In this document: positions 23,879 through 31,382 of the stretch, piece after piece
Numbering within the stretch: position 1 is the stretch's first letter
How the letters are laid out: every line of letters begins with the position of its first letter
Assembly (NCBI GenBank): GCA_030649165.1
Contig: JAUSGG010000011.1
Coordinates: forward strand, 1-41,059
Length of the DNA stretch: 41,059 bases
Origin: Armatimonadota bacterium
GTDB taxonomy: Bacteria; Armatimonadota; UBA5829; JAUSEB01
Reading direction: 5' to 3'
Program-made: the position numbers and the translations under genes
The notes under the pieces: model-generated
Told to the model about the DNA's origin: nothing
The model's database searches: none
What the model saw: the letters and a program-made list of their open reading frames with translations, nothing else

Positions 23879-24265
23879 ATGAGAGTGGGAAGTGTGTTGG
23901 TTTGTTGTGCTTTGTGCCTCGTCATGTTGGGTTGCGCTGTCATCGCAGCAAATGCGGCTCGATTACTGACTAGCGAGGACTTGGCGGCTTTACACGGAGG
24001 AACTGGAGTCTGTGGGGTTGCGAAATACTGCCCACGTGGGAGCTGTGGTATACTCCCCAGGGCATGTTCCAAGTGCGATGATTGGCAAACCGATCTTGAC
24101 TATTGCAACTGGAGCGCAACGCCTACTGACCACTGCCTGCCAAGCTCTGATCCTACGGGGTGCGGCGAGTGGTATGACGGCACGTGCTTTGTGTATAGTT
24201 GTATTGGCCTCTCCCCTAGAGGAACACCCTGCGCATCTACGAAGGCTGTGAATTGGTGCCCATAA
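23879..24265 (+). CDS. Secreted cysteine-rich protein with double-glycine-like leader
   Basis: The 128-residue protein starts at ATG 23879, 8 nt after GGAGG. A Sec signal (VLVCCALCLVMLGCAVIAANA, cleavage expected near residue 26) is followed by RLLTSEDLAALHGG (residues 28-41), which resembles GG-type leaders cut by C39 peptidases. The remaining 87 residues hold 12 cysteines in CxxxxxxC, CxxxxC and similar spacings with many Gly, Pro, Tyr and Trp, as in a disulfide-rich secreted domain. No family was recognised. A C39-like peptidase is encoded two genes downstream. The combination of a Sec signal and a GG leader on one precursor is unusual. That it is a peptide product is inference; it could instead be a structural surface protein. 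Confidence 0.8.
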   Translation: MRVGSVLVCCALCLVMLGCAVIAANAARLLTSEDLAALHGGTGVCGVAKYCPRGSCGILPRACSKCDDWQTDLDYCNWSATPTDHCLPSSDPTGCGEWYDGTCFVYSCIGLSPRGTPCASTKAVNWCP

Positions 24266-24281
24266 GCACGGAGGTATCGCT

Positions 24282-25175
24282 ATGATAAACAGGAAACGAG
24301 TAATCTTGGTGATAGGCATTGGACTGGTTCTTGGCTTGGCTATGATGGTCGCACCCAAGGTGGTCGTGCAGACGGTGAAGGCCCAGGCGGACGTTCCGAC
24401 CGCTGATTTCATTGCGGCAGCCATGAAATCTCAGATCGCAGCGCGTGGGGAATCGCTGCAGGCCGAATATACGGTGCGCGCCGCTGTTGACCGCACGGTA
24501 GGTGAACAAAAGCGGTACAAGTACACGTATGTATGGACTCCGACGACCGTGTTCGTCAAGATAGGATACGAATCGAGCGACGACGGATCCAATTGGGTGC
24601 GGTACGCTACCAAGATAACGTCGTTCGACGTGGAGAAGGTCCGTCACAGAATGCTACGGACTACAACAAGCGGGACATCTATAGGCCGCGATCATACCGA
24701 GGCGCCTGGCGATGATTGGTGCACGCTCGACAAGATGGAAACCGGCTGGCGCTACCTTGTCGATAAACCATTGTGCGAAGCGATCAAGGGCGGAACTGTC
24801 AGCGAACAGAAGGAAGCCATTGACGGACACGACTGTTGGCGGGTCGACGTTCCATTCGGACCCTCAGCGATGTGGCACGTATGGTGCGACCCAGCACTGG
24901 ACTTCTGTCCGCGCCGCATCGATGTAGGAACGGGCGAAACACATCCGTTTTCCCTTGAGATCAGCGAGTATAGCCAGACCGACGGTGTTTGGTTTCCACA
25001 CAAGCAAGTTCTTAAGACTGTGACTCCGGACAGCGCTTACCAATCCGTCAGCACACTCGATTCCATGGTCGTCAGACAGAGTGTACCGGCTAGCAAGCTG
25101 ACTGTTGAATTCCCGTCGGGCACTACCGTCATGGTGGGTGATTCGAAGCACAGCACTAGGGTGGTCACGCCCTGA
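24282..25175 (+). CDS. Exported LolA/LppX-like protein
   Basis: The 297-residue protein starts at ATG 24282 with GGAGGT upstream and lies 16 bp after the peptide gene. An N-terminal membrane or signal segment (VILVIGIGLVLGLAMMVAP) is followed by a beta-rich domain. It has repeated strand motifs (SLQAEYTVRAAVDRT, YKYTYVWTPTTVFVKIGYE), a GWRYLVDKPLCEAIKGG region, and GHDCWRVDVPFG and WHVWCDPALDFCPRRIDVGTGE. This pattern fits the outer-membrane lipoprotein-sorting (LolA/LppX) half-barrel superfamily. Four Cys residues suggest disulfides. It could bind a lipid or peptide product of the locus. Confidence 0.6.
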   Translation: MINRKRVILVIGIGLVLGLAMMVAPKVVVQTVKAQADVPTADFIAAAMKSQIAARGESLQAEYTVRAAVDRTVGEQKRYKYTYVWTPTTVFVKIGYESSDDGSNWVRYATKITSFDVEKVRHRMLRTTTSGTSIGRDHTEAPGDDWCTLDKMETGWRYLVDKPLCEAIKGGTVSEQKEAIDGHDCWRVDVPFGPSAMWHVWCDPALDFCPRRIDVGTGETHPFSLEISEYSQTDGVWFPHKQVLKTVTPDSAYQSVSTLDSMVVRQSVPASKLTVEFPSGTTVMVGDSKHSTRVVTP

Positions 25176-25200
25176 TGGAGTGATGATTATCTGGAACGCG

Positions 25201-25230
25201 CGCTCGCCCCTGATATCGGAGGGGCGAGCG
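25201..25230 (+). promoter_or_regulatory. Perfect 11-bp intercistronic hairpin
   Basis: CGCTCGCCCCT (25201-25211) pairs exactly with AGGGGCGAGCG (25220-25230) around an 8-nt loop. It lies between the LolA-like and C39-like genes. No U-run follows, so it may stabilise RNA, attenuate expression, or partly terminate. Confidence 0.75.
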
Positions 25231-25267
25231 TGTCGTTCTAGGATTAGAGGGCGGGTGTCGTGTAAAG

Positions 25268-26671
25268 ATGTCTTGGCGAGCGAAGCCTCAAATACTCTTG
25301 ATTGGCCTGTTAGCGCTCTGCTGTGTAGTGGTCTCCGGAAGCAGAGCTGACGAGAGAGAGCGCCTCTGCGGCCCGGAGAGCCTTCTGATTGTCTGCGAGC
25401 AGCTTGGTGTGAGGACGACGTTAGATGAACTCCTAACTGCTACAGCGACTGACCCACAGAAGGGTACAACTCTGCTCAGTTTGCAGGCCGGCGCCAGGTC
25501 ACTGGGCCTGGAGGCAGTCGGTGTCAAGCTCAGTGCCGCCGAACTATGCGCAATGAAGACCACCGCCATAGCCCATCTGTGGGGCGATCACTTTGTTGCC
25601 GTTGTTGCTGACGGTACGGATAGTCTTACGGTCACGGACTTTCCAAAGAAGGCCACTCGAATGACCGCCGACATGTTCAACATTCGGTACTCTGGTTTTG
25701 CCCTGCTGGTGAGCAAAGCGAAATTCAAGCTTCCGGAGTCGGTGGCAAGCGGCTCCGACATGAGGGTAGATCACTACGTGTGGAATTTTGGCTTTGCGAA
25801 AGAGGGAGAAGACCAACAACACGCATTCGTCTGTCGAAATGTTGGGACAGATCCTCTTGTTATCACGGGTGTGGAGACTACCTCCAGCGATCTGGTGGCG
25901 GCCGCGGAGGAGAAGGTTGTCCCGCCTGGCGGCTCAACCGAGATCCTGGTTGTTGTCACTCCCAGCAGGCAGCTTGCCTCGAAAAACCAATACGCAATAG
26001 TGAGGTGCAATGATCCCGTCACCCCGATAGTTAGACTGGGTGTGGAAGGAACAACAACGCCGGCCCACGTGATCTTGCATCCCAACAGTCTGAACTTCGG
26101 CCAGGTCAGGCGTGGGGAGAGTGCTAGTCTGGAAATTTTCCTGCCTTACTCCGGCAGCCACCGTCTTCGGATCACCGGAGTGACAACCGACTCGAAGCGA
26201 CTCAACGCGACAGTTGCCGAGCGCCGACACAAGGACGGCCTCTCCGTACAAGTGAAGCTAGCGGCGCGCCTCCCTTTGGGGGAATTCAGAGGAAGACTGC
26301 GCATCCACACGAACCATCCGCTTGACCCTACCGTCGAGGTTCCGGTTGTGGCGAGGATAACTGGCCCAGTCAACGTAACGCCGGATGTGCTTTTCATGGG
26401 AACGCTCAGATCAAGAGATGTCAGGTCAAAGCCGACGGCGGTCATTTCGTATCAAGGTCGCAAGCCTTTCCAGATAAGTAAGATCGTAAGCCCATTGGAT
26501 TTTGTGGACCTGAGCGTCAGACCCGGACCCAAAGAAGGGAGCTTCCTTCTTTCCGCGGCAGTGAGGCCCGGCGGCCCCCCGCGGACGGTGAAATCCGAAG
26601 TAGTGATCCGGACCAACATCCGGGAGCAACCGGAGATAAGATTGCCTCTGTACGTGTTGGTTGAGGACTGA
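25268..26671 (+). CDS. Exported C39-like peptidase fused to DUF1573/ASH-type domains
   Basis: The 467-residue protein has a signal peptide (ILLIGLLALCCVVVSGSRA). Just after it is a C39-like papain-fold domain (about residues 29-155). Candidate catalytic residues are Cys34 in LCGPESL, His108 in GDHFVAVV and Asp124 in LTVTDFP. The usual Gln six residues before the Cys is Asp28 here, so activity is not assured. About residues 170-467 form three Ig-like segments of the DUF1573/ASH (HYDIN-like) type, e.g. HYVWNFGFAKEGEDQQHAFVCRNVGTDPLVITGV, LNFGQVRRGESASLEIFLPYSG and FMGTLRSRDVRSKPTAVISYQ. The start is ATG 25268 with only a weak ribosome site. C39 domains normally sit on the cytoplasmic side of ABC exporters, so an extracytoplasmic one fused to ASH domains is unusual. 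Downstream is another DUF1573 protein. Confidence 0.75.
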   Translation: MSWRAKPQILLIGLLALCCVVVSGSRADERERLCGPESLLIVCEQLGVRTTLDELLTATATDPQKGTTLLSLQAGARSLGLEAVGVKLSAAELCAMKTTAIAHLWGDHFVAVVADGTDSLTVTDFPKKATRMTADMFNIRYSGFALLVSKAKFKLPESVASGSDMRVDHYVWNFGFAKEGEDQQHAFVCRNVGTDPLVITGVETTSSDLVAAAEEKVVPPGGSTEILVVVTPSRQLASKNQYAIVRCNDPVTPIVRLGVEGTTTPAHVILHPNSLNFGQVRRGESASLEIFLPYSGSHRLRITGVTTDSKRLNATVAERRHKDGLSVQVKLAARLPLGEFRGRLRIHTNHPLDPTVEVPVVARITGPVNVTPDVLFMGTLRSRDVRSKPTAVISYQGRKPFQISKIVSPLDFVDLSVRPGPKEGSFLLSAAVRPGGPPRTVKSEVVIRTNIREQPEIRLPLYVLVED

Positions 26672-26796
26672 GGCGCAACGATGAGGCAGTCTGGCTATGC
26701 CGCACCAGTGGGTACTAGACGAGATGATAAATGCTAGGCCACATGTCGTAGACAATGGCGCAGAGGTCCACGACAAGTGTCGGACGGAGGTCAGAA

Positions 26797-27498
26797 ATGA
26801 TGGCAGGATTCTCTCTTCGTAAGCTGTGCATTGCTGTTTTCGTGACCTATCTCGCCGTGTCCAGCATAGCGCATGGCGCGCCATGTGTGAGCGTCGAGAA
26901 GACCACGCTTGATGCGGGCGATCTTCCGTTTGCATCCGCGATCACCGCCGCATTCAAATTCAGCAATACTGGCGATCAGGAGCTTGTCGTCCAGGGGGTA
27001 GACGCGACCTGCGACTGCACAAAGGCGACGGTAGGTAAGTCGCGATTGCAGCCTGGGGAGTCCTCGACCGTTGAGGTGAAGTTTCAGTCGGCTGGCGTCA
27101 CCGGAGCTTTCCAGAAATCCGTCCTATTGCGAACCAACGATCAGCGCAATCCCTCCATAACTCTCCAGCTTGTGGGGCAGGTTCTTCCAGTAGCCGCGCT
27201 GTCACCCGAAGAGGTCGATATCGGTTCAGTTTCGCGGGGCACCGTCTTAGATAAGACGGTAACCGTAACTCCTGCAAACTCTTCCGCATTCAAGGTGGTG
27301 AGTGTCGAGAGTCACGGAAAGCATGTGAGGATTCAAGAATGCGAGAGGATTGACGATCAAAAGGCTATCTATGTGATCCGCATGAAAATTGGTGTCGGCG
27401 ATCGCCCTGGGAGACTTATGGAGGCAGTCCAGATTAACACTTCCGTTGATGGAGCCAAACTGGGTTTTCTAGTGTTTGGAAAGATCCTCAATAGATAA
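26797..27498 (+). CDS. Exported DUF1573-domain protein
   Basis: From ATG 26797 (6 nt after GGAGG, 26786-26790) the protein has 233 residues; the longer frame from 26755 has no ribosome site. A signal peptide (LCIAVFVTYLAVSSIAHG) is followed by a DUF1573 domain. The core is FASAITAAFKFSNTGDQELVVQGVDATCDCTKATVGKSRLQPGESSTVEVKFQSAGVTGAFQKSVLLRTNDQRNPSITLQLVGQV, with the characteristic CDC pair after ...GVDAT. Further ASH-like strands follow. The product is periplasmic or surface-exposed and of unknown function. It ends the TPR/peptide/LolA/C39 group, probably the same operon. DUF1573 proteins are also recurrent neighbours of secreted peptide systems in Bacteroidota. Confidence 0.85.
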   Translation: MMAGFSLRKLCIAVFVTYLAVSSIAHGAPCVSVEKTTLDAGDLPFASAITAAFKFSNTGDQELVVQGVDATCDCTKATVGKSRLQPGESSTVEVKFQSAGVTGAFQKSVLLRTNDQRNPSITLQLVGQVLPVAALSPEEVDIGSVSRGTVLDKTVTVTPANSSAFKVVSVESHGKHVRIQECERIDDQKAIYVIRMKIGVGDRPGRLMEAVQINTSVDGAKLGFLVFGKILNR

Positions 27499-27652
27499 TG
27501 GCAGATACACTACGCCACCTGTCCCCGCAACTCAAGTTGTGTAGCAGAGCGACTTCATCACCCGGCTTTGGGGTAGCGTGCGTTGGACCTAGTTTCCGAC
27601 CGCGCCGAAGCAACCCCTCACCCTGTGACCGCCTGAAGCAGCAAGCGCGTCT

Positions 27653-28889
27653 TTACTCCCACCTCAACGCATCAATCGGATGCAGCTTGGCTGCCTTTCG
27701 CGCCGGATAGATGCCGAAGAATATTCCTATGGCGGCGGAGACCACAAATGAAAGCAGCACCGCGCGGGGCTGCACGAGCGCCGGCCAGCCGAGCACGCTG
27801 CTGATCACCTTTGACCCCAGATAGCCCATCGCTATTCCGATCACGCCGCCGAGGATGGAAACGACCAGCGACTCGGTCAGGAACTGCGCCAGGATTATCG
27901 TTTTCCGTCGCGCCGACTGCCTTGCGGATGCCGATTTCCCTCGTGCGCTCGGTGACGGAGACGATCATTATGTTCATTATGCCTATGCCGCCGACTATCA
28001 GCGAAACGACGGCGACGCCTCCGAGCAGGGCGGTCATCGTCCCGCTCACGCTCTGAAAGGTCTCCTGAAGGGCCGATTGGCTTCTGACAGTGAAATCGTC
28101 GTTATCGGGGAACGGAGGCTGCAGATGATGGCGGCGGCGGAGCAAAGCCGTTATCTGCTCGCTCGCCAGTTCCATCTTCGACGGCGACGACGATTCCACA
28201 AAGATGTTGCTCAGATGGGTCCTGCTGAACACCCGGCGCAGAGCCGTGGACACCGGAACGACAATCACGTCGTCCTGGTCTTGCCCAAACGCGCCGCTGC
28301 CCTTGGACCGCAGGACGCCGACTATTTTGAACTCAACGCGGTTGATGCCTACCGTTCTGCCGACCGGATTCTCTCTCGCGCTGCCCAGCAGGTTCTCCAC
28401 CACGGTCGGACCTACCACGGCGACTTTGAGCCGGCCTCGAACGTCGCTGTCCCTGATGAACCGCCCGGCCCTGACGCCGGCGTTATTCACCCTCTGATAC
28501 TCCGGGACCGTGCCGATGAGGCTCGTCTGAGTGTTCTTGCCTCCCATTTTGAGCGTCACCGCCCCGCGGGCGGCAGGCGCGACGTTGCCGACGGTAGTCC
28601 TCAGGTTGCGCTTTATCGCGTCGGAGTCTTCTATCACCAGCGTGGTGATTGGCTGGCCGCCTCCCCCGAACCCTCCACGAATCCTGGGATTGCCGGGCAA
28701 GACCGTTAACAAGTTCGTGCCCATCGCGGAAATGGAGGCTGAAATGCGACTCGAAGCCCCCTGGCCGATGGCGAGCATCGCTATGACGGCCCCTACCCCG
28801 ATAATCACACCCAGCATAGTCAACGCCGTGCGCAGCTTATTGCCGGCAAGACTCCTCAACGCAACCTTGATACTCTCTATGCCTATCAT
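27653..28889 (-). pseudogene. MacB/FtsX-type ABC permease with a frameshift
   Basis: The first 325 or so codons read as a MacB-type permease: N-terminal membrane helix region with ALRSLAGNKLRTALTMLGVIIGVGAVIAMLAIGQGA, a periplasmic domain, then SVSGTMTALLGGVAVVSLIVGGIGIMNIMIVSVTERTREIGIRKAVGAT. At about 27900-27908 the frame shifts. The true end (LAQFLTESLVVSILGG..IGIFFGIYPARKAAKLHPIDALRWE) continues in another frame and stops at 27653. A one-base gain or two-base loss near GATEN explains it. The reported open frame to 27672 ends in nonsense. It may be a pseudogene or a sequencing error. The start is ATG 28889, directly abutting the ATPase stop. Confidence 0.85.
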
Positions 28890-29132
28890 CTAAGAACCCT
28901 CTGATGCGCCGCGCAGGATGTCGGCGGCGCGCGTAGGATTGGCGACTCGCTCGTCGTCCACAACAATGCCGTCTCGCACGCGGACAATCCGCTTTGCGTG
29001 CCTCGCCACGTCCGGCTCGTGAGTGACCATGATTACGGTGATCCCGTCATCGTTCAACTCCTGCAGGATTCCGAGGATCTCCTCGCCCTGCTGGGACGCC
29101 AGGTTACCCGTCGGCTCGTCCGCCAGGATCAG
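28890..29132 (-). pseudogene. C-terminal fragment of a MacB-type ABC ATPase
   Basis: About 80 codons encode LILADEPTGNLASQQGEEILGILQELNDDGITVIMVTHEPDVARHAKRIVRVRDGIVVDD and a short tail. This is the Walker B, D-loop and H-loop end of a MacB/LolD-type ATPase. Walker A, the Q-loop and the LSGGQ signature, some 150 residues, are missing. At about 29132 the frame runs into the serpin fragment on the opposite strand. The usual ATPase-permease operon is therefore broken here. Confidence 0.85.
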
Positions 29133-29133
29133 C

Positions 29134-29577
29134 ATGTATATCTTCTTGCCTGACCGCGACTCCAACCTTGAAGCGTTCTACAGGAATCTGAGCCCTGGCA
29201 AGTGGAAATCGTGGATGGCCGGCTTCAATGGCTCGGGTAAGGTCATCAAATTGCCCCGGTTCGAATTGGACTGCAGAGCCGATATGAAGCGAACACTTAC
29301 GTCATTGGGAATGGGCATCGCGTTCGACAAGGAGAAAGCGGACTTCCGGGAGATGTGCTCGGCCCACGTGTGGATAGAAAAGGCGCTGCAGAAGACATTT
29401 GTCAAGGTCGATGAGGACGGCACAGAAGCCTCGGCGGCGACAAGTGTCAAGTTTAGAGCGTCAGCCGTTGATCTGTATGATGGCACGGTGGTCATTGATC
29501 GCCCGTTCTTCTTTGCGATACGGGACGACAAGACGGGGGAAATCCTGTTCCTGGGCTCGGTCGTGGATCCGAGGTAG
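29134..29577 (+). pseudogene. C-terminal half of a serpin (serine protease inhibitor)
   Basis: From about 29134 the plus strand reads MYIFLPD, then VIKLPRFELDCRADMKRTLTSLGMGIAFDKEKADF, KALQKTFVKVDEDGTEASAATSVKF and VIDRPFFFAIRDDKTGEILFLGSVVDPR. These are the C-terminal serpin signatures, including hinge VDEDGTEASAAT and the closing DRPFFFAI. The N-terminal two-thirds of the approx. 400-residue fold is absent. Reading upstream gives antisense ABC sequence, so the serpin is truncated exactly where the ATPase is. A truncated serpin cannot fold as an inhibitor. Confidence 0.88.
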
Positions 29578-29581
29578 CCCG

Positions 29582-29627
29582 CGGTGTACGCAAAATGCGT
29601 ACAATCGTACGCATTTTGCGTACACCG
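29582..29627. repeat. Perfect 21-bp inverted repeat with internal symmetry
   Basis: The arm 29582-29602 is the exact reverse complement of 29607-29627, with a 4-nt spacer AATC. Each arm contains GTACGCA and TGCGTAC separated by 3 nt, so the heptamer occurs four times in alternating orientation. It lies just after the serpin stop and before the PhoU stop. It could be a bidirectional terminator (without a T-run), a multi-site operator or a fold-back element. Confidence 0.9.
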
Positions 29628-29670
29628 TCAAGCCGCCACGCCCTTCCGCTGATAGCTGACAGCTTCCAGG

Positions 29671-30333
29671 CTAATGCAACTCCTTCAACGTCCCCGTCTC
29701 CATATAATACACCCGCTCGCAGACGTTGGTTATGTGGTCGGCGATGCGTTCGAGGTAGCGGACTATGAGGATCAGCCTCATCGCCTGATACACGACTGAA
29801 GGGTTTTTCTCCATGTATCCGACGAGTTCGTCCGTGAGCGCCCGGTTGTAATTATCAACCGCATCGTCCTCCGTGACGATCTGCTCAAGGAGCGCCGTGT
29901 CGTGGTTTACGAACGCCTGCAGCGATTCGCGCAACATCCTCTGGACGATCTCGGCCATTCTCGGAATATCCACCAGCGGTTTGAACAGCGGCTTCTCAGC
30001 CAGGATTTTGGCGGTCTTGGCTATATCGACCGCGTAGTCGCCCATTCGTTCGACGTCGGTGATTATCTTGAGCACCGCGGCGATGGTCCGCAAATCGCGC
30101 GCCATCGGCTGCTGGAGCGCAAGAAGTCGAAGGCAGTGGGTCTCGATGTCGAGGTTGTAGCCATCGACAATGTCGTCCATGTTGATGGTCTCATCCGCCA
30201 GGGCGACGTCGCGCTCCACCAGGGCCTTGACGCACATGAAGAGCATTTGCTCTACCACGCCGCCCATTCTCAGGAGTTCCTGCTGAAGCTCTCTCAGTTG
30301 TTCGTCAAAACTGGCCCTGGTATGCTGGTCCAA
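29671..30333 (-). CDS. phoU: PhoU, regulator of phosphate signalling
   Basis: The 220-residue protein is PhoU, a peripheral regulator that links PstSCAB to the PhoR/PhoB pathway. FDEQLRELQQELLRMGGVVEQML begins the first three-helix bundle. CLRLLALQQPMARDLRTIAAVLKIITDVERMGDYAVDIAKTA carries the Glu/Asp metal-binding ExxxD-type motif, repeated in the second bundle as AMRLILIVRYLERIADHITNVCERV. The TTG at 30333 is 6 nt after GGAGG. It is the last gene of the pst cluster, about 210 bp after pstB. The gap contains two dispersed palindromes. Confidence 0.95.
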   Translation of the reverse strand: MDQHTRASFDEQLRELQQELLRMGGVVEQMLFMCVKALVERDVALADETINMDDIVDGYNLDIETHCLRLLALQQPMARDLRTIAAVLKIITDVERMGDYAVDIAKTAKILAEKPLFKPLVDIPRMAEIVQRMLRESLQAFVNHDTALLEQIVTEDDAVDNYNRALTDELVGYMEKNPSVVYQAMRLILIVRYLERIADHITNVCERVYYMETGTLKELH

Positions 30334-30363
30334 ATCCGTCCTCCATTAGACTGTTGAGAGTTG

Positions 30364-30493
30364 ACCCCACCCCAGCCCTCCCCTAGGAGGGAGCGCGCTC
30401 GACCTCTGAGGTAGCGCGTCGAGGGGATGGAAAGGCGGGTTCAGCACGTTCAGTTCAACCCTCACCCCAGCCCTCTCCCTTCCAGGGAGAGGG
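30364..30493. repeat. Two dispersed CCCTC palindromes between pstB and phoU
   Basis: One partial copy lies at about 30364-30390 (CCCCACCCCAGCCCTCCCCT). A full copy follows at 30461-30493 with arms CCCTCTCCCT (30471-30480) and AGGGAGAGGG (30484-30493). A degenerate GACTC-rich nonamer run follows at about 30509-30545. Confidence 0.8.
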
Positions 30494-30545
30494 AGTTTAC
30501 CGGTTTCCCTCGACTCTCGACTCTTTCGACTCCGACTCCTTCTCC

Positions 30546-31382
30546 CTACCCGAACCTTCCTGTCACATAATCCTCAGTCCGCTTTTCCCGCGGAGTGGTG
30601 AAGATCGTCGTGGAAAGCCCAAACTCGATCAGCTCGCCGCTCAGGAAAAAGCCCGTATAAGTTGAAACGCGAGCCGCCTGCTGCATATTGTGCGTAACTA
30701 TAATGATAGTGTAGTCTTTCTTCAGCTCGCTCATCAACTCCTCTATGCGGAGGGTCGAGATGGGGTCGAGCGCCGAAGCCGGCTCGTCCATCAGCAGCAC
30801 CTCCGGCTGTACGGCCAAAACACGGGCGATGCACAGCCGCTGCTGTTGACCGCCGGACAAGTCCATCGCCGACTTGTTCAGATTGTCCTTCACCTCGTCC
30901 CACAGGGCCGCGCGAATAAGGCTCTGCTCGACTGTCTCCTCCAGTTGATCGCGGCGCCGAATACCGTGAACTCTGGGACCGTACGCGACGTTGTCGAATA
31001 TCGACTTCGGGAACGGGTTCGGGCGCTGAAAGACCATACCGACCCGTTTGCGCAATTCCACCACGTCGGTCGCCGGTGACAGTACGTCCGTGGCGTCCAA
31101 CCATATCTCGCCTTCGGTCCGCGCGCCCAGTATGAGGTCGTTCATTCTATTCATCGAGCGGAGAAAGGTCGATTTGCCACAGCCGGACGGCCCGATCAGC
31201 GCCGTTATGTCCCTGGCGCCGATATCCATGGTGACGTTCTTGACCGCCTGGTTGTCACCGTAATAGACGCTCAGGTTGCGTATGGATATCGTGTCATTCG
31301 CCGACACTGGACCGGATTGGGCTTCCCGTTTCGTAAGTTTCTCGGCCACGATGTCCTTTAACCCTAGAGTTTCTTTTACCAC
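30546..31382 (-). CDS. pstB: PstB, phosphate ABC transporter ATPase
   Basis: From GTG 31382 the protein has 278 residues, the usual PstB length. GTG is 8 nt after GGAGG and overlaps the stop region of pstA, so the longer open frame from 31472 is rejected. [19 protein letters not shown] opens the domain. Walker A is GPSGCGKST, the signature LSGGQQQR, Walker [14 protein letters not shown], and the H-loop is [14 protein letters not shown]. It energises phosphate import with PstA and PstC at the inner membrane. Confidence 0.96.
   Translation of the reverse strand: MVKETLGLKDIVAEKLTKREAQSGPVSANDTISIRNLSVYYGDNQAVKNVTMDIGARDITALIGPSGCGKSTFLRSMNRMNDLILGARTEGEIWLDATDVLSPATDVVELRKRVGMVFQRPNPFPKSIFDNVAYGPRVHGIRRRDQLEETVEQSLIRAALWDEVKDNLNKSAMDLSGGQQQRLCIARVLAVQPEVLLMDEPASALDPISTLRIEELMSELKKDYTIIIVTHNMQQAARVSTYTGFFLSGELIEFGLSTTIFTTPREKRTEDYVTGRFG

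Noticed and set aside
29023-29133. N-terminal extension of the serpin frame
   Set aside because: These codons are the antisense of the ABC ATPase fragment and do not look like a serpin.
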